Below are positions 1-5,822 of a DNA stretch of 13,266 nucleotides, in pieces. The stretch lies in NCBI GenBank assembly GCA_049514435.1, contig JBEKVB010000027.1:1-13266 (forward strand), given 5' to 3'. Numbering within the stretch: position 1 is the stretch's first letter; each line of letters starts with the position of its first letter. The notes beneath the pieces are model-generated. The model saw only the letters and a program-made list of their open reading frames with translations, was not told the DNA's origin and made no database searches. The DNA comes from UBA4810 sp002479215 (GTDB taxonomy: Bacteria > Desulfobacterota > Syntrophia > Syntrophales > Smithellaceae). The translations under genes were made by a program, and so were the position numbers.

Positions 1-173
1 TTGGGGATATCCCACTGTTTATTGCCCAGGTCATAAATAAGCTGTCCCACAGTCTCTTCAGGGTTTACCTTAAAGAATTCATAGAAGGAACGACTGACCG
101 TGACCACCCTTAAATCTTGGTCCAGAACGATTAAAGGTTCACGCACGGTGTTGATGATGCTCTCGGAGTATTC
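1..173 (-). repeat. PAS-encoding direct repeat, copy A (reaches window edge)
   Basis: Matches 748-920 in the same orientation, about 90% identical by eye (roughly 16 mismatches in 173). The offset is 747 bp, exactly 249 codons, so both copies keep frame within one gene. Many mismatches are silent or conservative. The copy may extend left of the window. Confidence 0.9.
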
Positions 174-953
174 ACTGACAATCAGCACCTGCTTTGCCTT
201 TTTTTGTTCGGTTATGTCGTGCATAATAGCCGACACGCCACAAATATTCCCTGACTTGTCCTTGATTGACGAAAGAGTCAAAGAAATATCAATTACTACC
301 CCATCTTTTCGGACACGTTTTGTTTCATGATTTTTAATCAATTCTCCGGCTCGCAGCTTTTTAAGCTGGTTGAGGATTTCTTCTTTGTAACCAGGAGGAG
401 CTAAAAGAGAAATATTTTGGCCCTGCATCTCTTTTTCGGTATAACCGTATATTTTTTCTGCCCCTTTATTCCAACTAACAATATCTCCCTGCAAAGTTTT
501 TCCAATAATTCCATCAAGAGATGTATTAACAATTGCTGCTAAGCTAAGAGAAGATTCTTCCCTACTCTTGTGCTTGGTGATATCTTCGATAGCCAGAAGA
601 ATAACTTTTGGCTTTTCCGGTGGACTGGGGATCCTCCGGGCATTTAAAAGCATGGTGCGTCTGCCAATGCCAAGAAAATCGTGTTCCACCTCATAGTCAT
701 CAAAGGTTGCCTTTTGGGGCAGGATGTCTTCCAGCAGTTCCCGCAGTTTGGGGATATCCCACTGTTTATTGCCCAGGTCATAAATAAGCTGTCCCACGGT
801 CTCTTCAGGTTTTACCTTAAAAACTTCATAGAAGGAGCGGCTGGCGGAGACTACCCTTAGATCTTGGTCCAGAACGATTAATGGTTCACGCACGGTATTG
901 ACGATGCTCTCTGAGTATTCCTGGGATTTTGTTACGGTTCTTTTCTTCAACAT
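1..953 (-). CDS. Multi-PAS sensory protein, C-terminus beyond the left edge
   Basis: Open for 317 codons from ATG 951-953 to the window edge, with GAGGAG 8 nt upstream of the start. Three PAS domains are visible. PAS 1 (about residues 10-125) has VREPLIVLD, a YDLGNKQWDIP segment and RRTMLLNARRI; this type is common in CheB/CheR fusion proteins and PAS histidine kinases. PAS 2 (about 130-250) is a standard domain with DGIIGKTLQGDIVSWNKGAE and a closing IMHDITEQKKA. PAS 3 (from about 261) is a near copy of PAS 1 and continues past the edge. An output domain, probably a histidine kinase, would lie to the left but cannot be seen. There is no signal peptide or membrane segment, so the visible part is probably cytoplasmic. 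The start overlaps the PAS fragment at 886-1134 in another reading frame, so this may be the 3' part of a once longer gene that now starts internally. Confidence 0.85.
   Translation of the reverse strand, partial: MLKKRTVTKSQEYSESIVNTVREPLIVLDQDLRVVSASRSFYEVFKVKPEETVGQLIYDLGNKQWDIPKLRELLEDILPQKATFDDYEVEHDFLGIGRRTMLLNARRIPSPPEKPKVILLAIEDITKHKSREESSLSLAAIVNTSLDGIIGKTLQGDIVSWNKGAEKIYGYTEKEMQGQNISLLAPPGYKEEILNQLKKLRAGELIKNHETKRVRKDGVVIDISLTLSSIKDKSGNICGVSAIMHDITEQKKAKQVLIVSEYSESIINTVREPLIVLDQDLRVVTVSRSFYEFFKVNPEETVGQLIYDLGNKQWDIP
748..920 (-). repeat. PAS-encoding direct repeat, copy B
   Basis: Partner of the repeat at 1-173. It encodes the YSESIVNTVREPLIVLDQD region through the QWDIP region of PAS 1. 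Similarity stops abruptly on the right at about 920, next to the gene start, so the duplicated unit begins near the N-terminus of the present protein. Confidence 0.9.
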
Positions 954-1134
954 TTTTTGTCTCCTCGTTTTCGATGATGTCTCTGGCGATACTCAAGACC
1001 ACTTTCTTGTCTTCCCAATTTCCTATCTTTGCTTGAACCGAGAGAGGTAAGGTTGATCCGTCTTTCCGGAAAGGAGAGACTTCAAAAGATGCCTCACCTG
1101 TCTTCATAAATTGTTCCATCCGGTATGCAATCAC
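886..1134 (-). pseudogene. Truncated PAS domain remnant, frameshifted against the downstream sensor
   Basis: Open frame of 82 codons from GTG 1132-1134. It encodes only the second half of a PAS domain: FEVSPFRKDGSTLPLSVQA, then a VVLSIARDI ending. The first half is missing, and an in-frame TAG stands at 1138-1140, just before the GTG. At its other end it overlaps the start of the multi-PAS gene by 68 bp in a different frame, and after about residue 55 its sequence no longer looks like PAS or linker. The simplest reading is that this fragment and the downstream gene were once one longer sensor, broken by a 5' truncation and a frameshift near 930-955. The 111 bp upstream (1135-1245) gave no recognisable gene. 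Confidence 0.7.
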
Positions 1135-1245
1135 TACCTACAACTGTTCAGAAGTGGGCAATTATCAGAATTGAGGATAGCGGATGGAAAAAGAGTAACG
1201 GCGAGCTGCCCGGCGCGGTTGAAACACATGGTTCAGCGACCGGTT

Positions 1246-1812
1246 TCAGCCGTAGAGCTTTTTCACCATCCAGGCGATCTTTTGCCCCAGGGTCTGTGCG
1301 CTCTGGACGCCTTCCTCATCTTTTTCCACTTCTCCCTTCTCTCTGGCCACGCTTAATGCCCGACCGGCGATGATAAGCTCGTTGCCAAAGAAGAAATGGT
1401 TCATGGTTTCGATGGTATGCATCCCTCCGGTGCGACGAAAACAGGATAGGGAAGCCCCAACTTTGTTCTTGTACATCTTCCCATTGGCCAATCCGACGAA
1501 GCCCGCCCGGTCGATCAAGGCCTTCATCTCCGCTGTCACATCCTGAAAATAGGAAGGAGATCCCAAAACGATACCCTGAGCCATTGTCATCTTTTCGATA
1601 TATTCGTTTGCCGCATCGTTCTTAACGGCGCACCGCTGGTCCTGATTTTCGAAACACTTGTAGCAGGCAATGCACCCGTGAATCGCCTTTGCCGAGAGCT
1701 GAACGAGTTGGGTTTCAATGCCCTCTTTCTCGATCTCCCGTAAGAGATAGCTTATCAACGTGGTGGTGTTGCCGTCTTTCCTTGGACTGCCGTTGAAGCC
1801 GATAACCTTCAT
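1246..1812 (-). CDS. Iron-sulfur flavoprotein (NADPH-dependent FMN reductase family)
   Basis: 188 aa. The flavodoxin-like fold opens with a beta strand and the FMN phosphate loop GSPRKDGNTT (residues 8-17). Four cysteines C47, C50, C53 and C61 form C-x2-C-x2-C-x7-C. This is the compact motif that binds a 4Fe-4S cluster in archaeal and bacterial Isf proteins, though the last gap is wider than the usual five. GSPSYFQDVTAEMKALIDR is the family's FMN-contacting and dimer region. The likely role is cytoplasmic electron transfer from ferredoxin or NAD(P)H to oxygen, peroxide or quinone-like acceptors; the true substrate cannot be told. The start at 1810-1812 is chosen because AAGGAGG lies just upstream and because homologues begin MKVIGFNGSPR; the frame stays open 27 codons further but without family likeness. 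A paralogue of almost equal length is at 12532-13101. Confidence 0.9.
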   Translation of the reverse strand: MKVIGFNGSPRKDGNTTTLISYLLREIEKEGIETQLVQLSAKAIHGCIACYKCFENQDQRCAVKNDAANEYIEKMTMAQGIVLGSPSYFQDVTAEMKALIDRAGFVGLANGKMYKNKVGASLSCFRRTGGMHTIETMNHFFFGNELIIAGRALSVAREKGEVEKDEEGVQSAQTLGQKIAWMVKKLYG

Positions 1813-1906
1813 ATCCGTCCTCCTTTCCGTTATGAGGTATTGTCGAAAGTTCCTCAAGAAGAGGGTGATCTGCCTTAGATAGTTGTACCACATGTTAAGT
1901 TAGAGT

Positions 1907-2011
1907 TCAGCCGTTTTTTATTTCTCCATTCAGGTACGCCTCTGGTGCTGGAGGATGGTAATTCAAAGAGGTGTGTGGCCTGAACGTGTTGTATTCAAGA
2001 TTTCGCTGCCT
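1907..2011 (-). mobile_element. IS3-family transposase (OrfB) C-terminal remnant
   Basis: A minus-strand frame of 34 residues ending in TGA at 1907-1909 contains YNTFRPHTSLNYHPPAPEA. This is the hallmark C-terminal tail of IS3/IS481-type DDE transposases (typically YNxxRPHSSLGYxPPAE/P). The frame meets a TAA at 2012-2014 immediately upstream, so more than 85% of a roughly 280-residue transposase is gone, including the DDE catalytic region. No terminal inverted repeats or target duplication could be recognised. It is a dead insertion scar between the flavoprotein and the TPM-like gene. Confidence 0.85.
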
Positions 2012-2019
2012 TTATTTGA

Positions 2020-2048
2020 TTGACACAAAAGGCCATTCTGCTTATACT
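2020..2048 (+). promoter_or_regulatory. Strong sigma70-type promoter pointing right
   Basis: TTGACA at 2020-2025, a 17-nt spacer, then TATACT at 2043-2048. The -35 box is perfect, the spacing is optimal, and five of six bases match in the -10 box. It sits at the broken edge of the transposase remnant and faces the TPM-like gene about 165 nt downstream. It may be native or may have been created at the insertion scar. Confidence 0.6.
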
Positions 2049-2213
2049 TCTCCCCCCAATAAAACGAATTGACGTAAAATTAAACCGGTCTCGATCACGG
2101 GCATGAACCCCAAAGCAAGGTTTGGGAACCAATTCCGACGTGTGACCTCGCGTGACCTTCAGGTTATTAGGTTATACGCTTCGCTTTCGGAGTTGGTGTT
2201 TTACGAAAAAAAT

Positions 2214-2686
2214 ATGAAGAAAATATTAAACAATCAGGAACGCAGCCGGTTGGACCGACGCATAGCAGATGCGGAAAAACGCACAGGTGCTAAGATTGTA
2301 GTTGCCGTCATCCACCGCAGTGACCTATACTCCGAACTGCCCTGGAAAGCATTTGCTTTGGGCGTGTCCGTTGCCGGTCTTTTGGTTTTTATCTTTGATC
2401 TGCTGTGGCCCGGATGGAATTCACAACTATAATTGCCGGCACCACAGGCGCGTTCTACTGTCTCATAACCTACCTGATAGCTTTCCCGATTGCCAAGCTG
2501 CTGTTCAAAAATACCGATTGGTATAATAAGGCCAGGAAGGATATCCAAAACAAGGGTCTGGCATCCATCGGCGGATTCATGATTTCTTCCAGCGATTCCG
2601 GGGGATCCTGGAGCTCGGGAAGTTCCGGCTCTTCGGGCTTTTCCGGGGGAGGCGGATCATCGGGCGGCGCTTCCGGAAGCTGGTAA
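2214..2686 (+). pseudogene. TPM-domain-like membrane protein, frameshifted and internally shortened
   Basis: Two overlapping frames make one protein. The first is open from 2103, with the family-like part from ATG 2214. It gives LNNQERSRLDRRIADAEKRT and GAKIVVAVIHRSDLY, the N-terminal helix and first strand of TPM (PF04536) proteins, then membrane segment AFALGVSVAGLLVFIFDLLW, and stops at 2430-2432. The second, open from GTG 2405 to TAA 2684-2686, gives another membrane segment (IIAGTTGAFYCLITYLIAF) and a Gly/Ser-rich tail ending GGASGSW, typical of YgcG/TPM proteins. A one-base deletion between about 2400 and 2430 explains the break. Even when rejoined (about 157 aa), the usual central TPM segment after the second membrane helix is missing. 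No good ribosome binding site precedes either 2103 or 2214. It could be a short natural variant with one sequencing error, but decay is likelier. Confidence 0.55.
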
Positions 2687-2711
2687 ATAGAAATTACCAC
2701 ACCCGCGATAA

Positions 2712-3926
2712 TTAATTTTCAGCAAGGAGAATTATGCTTTCTTTTCTTAGAGTTTCTATCTCTTTTTGTGAGTAGCCGATTTCTTCCATAATGGCTGCCG
2801 TATCCTTTCCCAGAACGGGAGGAGACCAGGAAGGCTTAGCTGGAGTCTGAGAAAATTTTAAGGGAACACCGATGCCTTTTATTTTTCCGCATACAGGATG
2901 TGTTTGTTCGATAATCATGCTGCGCGCCTGCACGTGAGAATCTTTTTCGACCTCTCCGATTTCCAGAACCGGCGTGAGGCAAGTATCACACCCGGCTGCG
3001 GCGGCAATCCACTGGTCCCTCTTCTGTGTTATAAAGAGGGCGGCAATCTCCGCCCGTAGTTTTTCCGCTTCTTCCCCGATAACGAATTGCCTGCCTAACC
3101 ATTCGGGGCGCCCCACCATCTTGCAAAAAGATTTCCAAAACTTCTCCTCCAGTATGCCCAGCGCAATATACTTTCCATCGGCACACTTATAAACTCCGTA
3201 GCAGGCAAGACCGCCGGTGAGCGCTGCTTCTCCCGGAGCGGGCGTAAGACCTACGGCATGGTAGTGAGCCATCTGCAGAGTCATCAGGGGAAGTATGGCA
3301 TCAAGCATGGAAACATCAACCTTCTGTCCCTGCCCGGTCTTTTCTCTCGCCCATAGAGCGGACAGGCAAGCTATAATTGTCATGTACGCTCCTCCTGCTA
3401 CATCGGCAATTTGCGGGCCGGGAATTATGGGCCCGGTTTTTCTTGAACCTGTTGTCGCCAGGATTCCGGAGTATCCAATATAGTTGATATCGTGTCCCGC
3501 GTCCCGGGCATAAGGTCCATTCTGGCCGTATCCGGTGAGGGAAACATAAATAATATCTGTCTTCACGCGCTTAGCAGCTTTATAACCTAATCCCATTTCA
3601 TCAAGAACTCCCGGCCGGAACTGTTCCACCACGATGTCCGTTGTTGGAAGAAGCGAGAAAAATATATCCACACCTTTTTTGTGCTTAAGATTCAGGGCTA
3701 TGCTTCTTTTGGAGCGGTTCACGGCCAGGTATCCGGCGGATTCCGACGCAATATAAGGAGGATAGAAACGCATATAGTCCGGAGTGTTCATATCCTCAAT
3801 TTTAATGACTTCGGCACCCATATCGGCAAGCATCATCGTGCCCAGCGGACCGGGATAGAGTCTGGTAAAATCCAGTAGGCGAATGTCTTTCAGGGGACCG
3901 GTTGCGGGTTTTCTTTTCTTTTTCAC
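2712..3926 (-). CDS. CaiB/BaiF family enzyme, alpha-methylacyl-CoA racemase-like
   Basis: 404 aa, the normal size for class III CoA-transferase fold enzymes. The N-terminal Rossmann-like part contains LLDFTRLYPGPLGTMMLADMGAEVIKIE. The catalytic residues of alpha-methylacyl-CoA racemases can be placed by spacing. H145 in AGHDINY and D175 in PQIADVAGG are 30 residues apart, and E260 in LGILEEKFW lies 85 further on; these gaps are the same as His126, Asp156 and Glu241 of the mycobacterial enzyme MCR. This favours 2-methylacyl-CoA epimerisation over CoA transfer, in the cytoplasm, in branched-chain, sterol side-chain or aromatic acyl-CoA metabolism. The family is hard to split by sequence alone, so a CoA-transferase role stays possible. 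The start is GTG 3924-3926 with CGGAGAA upstream. The gene stands alone and converges with the TPM-like gene 25 bp away. Confidence 0.88.
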   Translation of the reverse strand: MKKKRKPATGPLKDIRLLDFTRLYPGPLGTMMLADMGAEVIKIEDMNTPDYMRFYPPYIASESAGYLAVNRSKRSIALNLKHKKGVDIFFSLLPTTDIVVEQFRPGVLDEMGLGYKAAKRVKTDIIYVSLTGYGQNGPYARDAGHDINYIGYSGILATTGSRKTGPIIPGPQIADVAGGAYMTIIACLSALWAREKTGQGQKVDVSMLDAILPLMTLQMAHYHAVGLTPAPGEAALTGGLACYGVYKCADGKYIALGILEEKFWKSFCKMVGRPEWLGRQFVIGEEAEKLRAEIAALFITQKRDQWIAAAAGCDTCLTPVLEIGEVEKDSHVQARSMIIEQTHPVCGKIKGIGVPLKFSQTPAKPSWSPPVLGKDTAAIMEEIGYSQKEIETLRKESIILLAEN

Positions 3927-3976
3927 GATTCAGATTCTCCGGGGTTATTTTTACACCATCATAACTGGCGGCACCA

Positions 3977-3993
3977 TGCCCAAATATTGGGCA
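3977..3993. promoter_or_regulatory. Perfect 17-bp inverted repeat upstream of the racemase-like gene
   Basis: TGCCCAA-ATA-TTGGGCA, 7-bp arms with a 3-bp centre. It begins 51 bp upstream of the GTG start at 3926, a usual place for the operator of a dimeric repressor or activator. The regulator is not in the window. It is too short and lacks a T-run, so it does not look like a terminator. Confidence 0.45.
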
Positions 3994-4091
3994 ATTTGCT
4001 ATATTTCTTTTTATGATAAAGCATTAGATAAATCAAGAATAGTAAAAAAAGCTAGTTATTAACAAAAACTGTTGATAAATAATAAAAGGAA

Positions 4092-4116
4092 GCTTGTAAT
4101 ATTTGAGTCTCATTAA
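4092..4116 (+). repeat. 25-bp direct repeat, copy 1
   Basis: Identical over 25 bp to 4185-4209; the start-to-start distance is 93 bp. Each copy contains the 9-bp palindrome TGAGTCTCA and the 10-mer GTAATATTTG. The flanking bases differ on both sides, so the repeat ends are sharp. Confidence 0.95.
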
Positions 4117-4176
4117 CCACGGGTATCTATGATACCCTCCGCCTACGGTGGGATTAATTCGGCTAACAAATATTAC
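4096..4176. repeat. 81-nt imperfect palindrome (large stem-loop)
   Basis: Nested pairing: GTAATATTTG (4096-4105) with CAAATATTAC (4167-4176); ATTAA (4112-4116) with TTAAT (4154-4158); CCAC (4117-4120) with GTGG (4148-4151); and an apical perfect hairpin GGGTATC-TAT-GATACCC (4121-4137). The stretch 4138-4147 is unpaired. This could be a structured RNA leader, a small miniature (MITE/REP-like) element, or a protein-binding palindrome. The left arm belongs to repeat copy 1, and the same arm recurs downstream in copy 2. Confidence 0.75.
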
Positions 4177-4184
4177 CGCACTGC

Positions 4185-4209
4185 GCTTGTAATATTTGAG
4201 TCTCATTAA
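4185..4209 (+). repeat. 25-bp direct repeat, copy 2
   Basis: Second copy of 4092-4116, lying 8 bp after the right arm of the palindrome and 162 bp before the selenoprotein gene. The order left arm, inverted right arm, left arm again suggests unequal duplication of one end of an element, or paired binding sites about nine helical turns apart. Confidence 0.95.
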
Positions 4210-4371
4210 AAATAAATAAAGGGAACCTTTCAGTTTGGGTAACGCGCCTTTTTATAAACCCTTAATTAAATCATTGGAAAATTATGCAAACGCGTATAGA
4301 GTTAAACCAGGTGTAAAACAAGGCGACAAAGTTGAAAGCCGCCGACTACAAAAGAAAGGGAATAAGAAACC

Positions 4372-4974
4372 ATGATTAATCTCAAAATCTTTTCCGACTA
4401 TATCTGACCGTTCTGCTATATCGGCAAAGGAATTGTCGACAGGTTAAAAAAAGAATACAGCATCGAAGACACATGGGTCAGCTATGAGCTTCATCCGGAA
4501 ACGCCCGCCGAAGGCATACTGCTATCCGAAAGATTTAAAGGCCGTGATATGTCCGGCTTTTACGACCAACTGCGCCGGCGTGGCAAAGAAGCCGGCGTTA
4601 TCTTTGGCAATCGCGCTATCCTTTCCAACTCCAGATTAGCCTTAGAAGCCAGTGAATATGCCCGTGATATGGGCAAGTACGAAGCTCTTCACGAAAACAT
4701 ATTCCACGCCTATTTTACTGAAGCTTTGGATATCGGCATTCTTGATGTCATTGCTGCCATGGCCAAAAAAAGCGGTCTTGATGATACTGATATGCGCAAA
4801 TCCCTGAAAGATGGCCGCTATAGAAAGCGATTAGAACAATCCCGAAAAGAAGCGCAGGCAATCAATCTGACTGGCGTGCCGACCTTTATCATCAATGCCA
4901 AGCATAAAATCGTGGGAGCCCAACCGATCGATGTTTTCCGTGATCTTTTCCAGGAGATTGGCGCAGGCAAATAA
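4372..4974 (+). CDS. Selenocysteine-containing DsbA/FrnE-like thiol oxidoreductase (UGA read as Sec)
   Basis: 201 codons including the stop, giving 200 aa if the TGA at 4405-4407 is decoded as selenocysteine. The N-terminus reads MINLKIFSDYI-U-PFCYIGKG. DsbA-family FrnE-like proteins have Cys-Pro-x-Cys exactly here, so the TGA replaces the first, nucleophilic Cys (U12) and C15 is the resolving Cys. The rest of the domain is intact and in frame: an alpha-helical insert (about 40-150), the NRAILSNSRLALEASEYA helix of the FrnE type, and the cis-Pro loop TGVPTF with P170 that faces the active site. The whole length matches the roughly 200-residue family. There is no signal peptide, so it should act in the cytosol on disulfides, peroxide-linked thiols or small electrophiles. 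AAAGGG lies upstream of the ATG at long spacing. The internal ATG 4549 would give a protein without an active site. The alternative is a single nonsense mutation at the same Cys, but the downstream hairpin argues against it. Confidence 0.85.
4421..4439 (+). promoter_or_regulatory. Putative bacterial SECIS element
   Basis: Stem TCGGCAA (4421-4427) pairs with TTGTCGA (4433-4439): six Watson-Crick pairs and one G-U. The 5-nt loop is AGGAA, with guanines at loop positions 2-3. Twenty nucleotides separate the TGA (4405-4407) from the loop, inside the 16-37 nt range known for bacterial SECIS, where SelB contacts a loop guanine. The element lies within the coding sequence, as is normal in bacteria. 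It was found by eye and not scored. Confidence 0.7.
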
Positions 4975-5055
4975 CATAAATATTCATTCGGCAGTTGATA
5001 TTTCTGTATCTGGAAGATATTATCAACACAAAACTATTTAAGGAGGATAGGAATA

Positions 5056-5667
5056 ATGAAGAGCAAGAAAAAAATATTTTCTGTATTTGCCGGCCTTTTA
5101 GTATGGGGAATCGCGTCATCCTGTGGCGCTGCCGCTTACTATGCGACCATTGAACAGCCTTCCAGCGCATCAGAGTTGATTAAATCCGGCACTGAATTCA
5201 GTGTCAAGCCTATTGATTTTGGCGCCATCAACCCGAAAGACCTGGGTTACAATAGCGCGGAGGAATGGAAAACCGACAGCAAGCCGGTCCCCCAGGCCTT
5301 TGCCGACGCGTTCCCTGTTTTATTGAAGGAAGCGAATATTGATAATAAGAAAGTAAAGATAATCAGCCCGGATGAGCGTGTCAGCAAAGGAATCGTTGTT
5401 GATGTGGCTGTAAAAAGTATTATCTTGAAATGGAATGCCTTTGCGGCTCAGCCCGATGAATTTTTGTGCAATGTTAGTTTTACCGATGCCGCCACCAGCC
5501 AGAAACTATTTTCAGGTGTTGTCACCGTGAACAGCAGATCCGGTAATCCTTACGCGCAGGCATGGGGAATGAGTTTCAGCAATCGTCTTCAGCAGGCCGC
5601 CTATAATATCGCCTGGGTTCTGACTAAAATCATGGCCCAGGGTAAAATCGATCCGGCTATTTACTGA
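5056..5667 (+). CDS. Exported protein of unknown function
   Basis: 203 aa, not recognised with confidence. It starts with a clear secretory signal: basic MKSKKK, hydrophobic IFSVFAGLLVWGIASS, then CGAAAYY. Cleavage after the Ala run by signal peptidase I seems likely. C23 could be a lipidation site, but IASSC is a poor lipobox. The mature part (about 175 aa) has alternating strands (GIVVDVAVKSIILKW, FLCNVSFTDAA, LFSGVVTVNSRS) followed by a C-terminal helix (NRLQQAAYNIAWVLTKIMAQG). This layout is like small periplasmic proteins such as the DUF4410 group, offered only as a resemblance. AGGAGG sits about 8 nt before the ATG. It follows the selenoprotein gene by 81 bp on the same strand, so co-transcription is possible but not shown. 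Confidence 0.85.
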   Translation: MKSKKKIFSVFAGLLVWGIASSCGAAAYYATIEQPSSASELIKSGTEFSVKPIDFGAINPKDLGYNSAEEWKTDSKPVPQAFADAFPVLLKEANIDNKKVKIISPDERVSKGIVVDVAVKSIILKWNAFAAQPDEFLCNVSFTDAATSQKLFSGVVTVNSRSGNPYAQAWGMSFSNRLQQAAYNIAWVLTKIMAQGKIDPAIY

Positions 5668-5822
5668 TATTTCTGCCTGCTCTAGGTGCGTGTGAAAAGT
5701 TCGCTTTCGATTGTGACCATGATTCTATTTTAAGTGACCGTAAAGTTTTTATAAAATTCAACAAAATTTTAGAAAAAGAACTATCGTTTTCAAAACACTA
5801 ACATCGGATGAGGAATCCATTT

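Larger units (their letters stand above)
3927..4371. other. 445-bp intergenic region between divergent genes, rich in inverted repeats
   Basis: No credible coding frame was found. The left half is AT-rich and holds two simple inverted repeats: 3977-3993, and TTATTAACA / TGTTGATAA at 4056-4064 and 4070-4078 (one G-U pair if transcribed). The middle holds the 81-nt palindromic element and its 25-bp direct repeat, listed separately. The last 160 bp before the selenoprotein gene have no clear promoter. Control elements for both flanking genes must lie here. Confidence 0.8.

Noticed and set aside
1135..1245. Possible gene fragment between the flavoprotein and the PAS remnant
   Set aside because: Short frames exist on both strands, but none resembles a known protein or has a start signal.
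4161..4176. Possible integron attC-like core (GGCTAAC) in the palindrome
   Set aside because: It does not fit the RYYYAAC/GTTRRRY pairing and there is no integrase or cassette array nearby.
4408..4433. An alternative hairpin GTTC-TGC...GCA-GAAT right after the TGA
   Set aside because: Its loop would lie only 9 nt from the TGA and the stem has a 3-nt bulge; the hairpin at 4421-4439 fits bacterial SECIS rules better.
4549..4974. A 141-residue protein starting at ATG 4549
   Set aside because: It lacks a start signal and the N-terminal active site; family-like sequence continues in frame back to ATG 4372 through the TGA.
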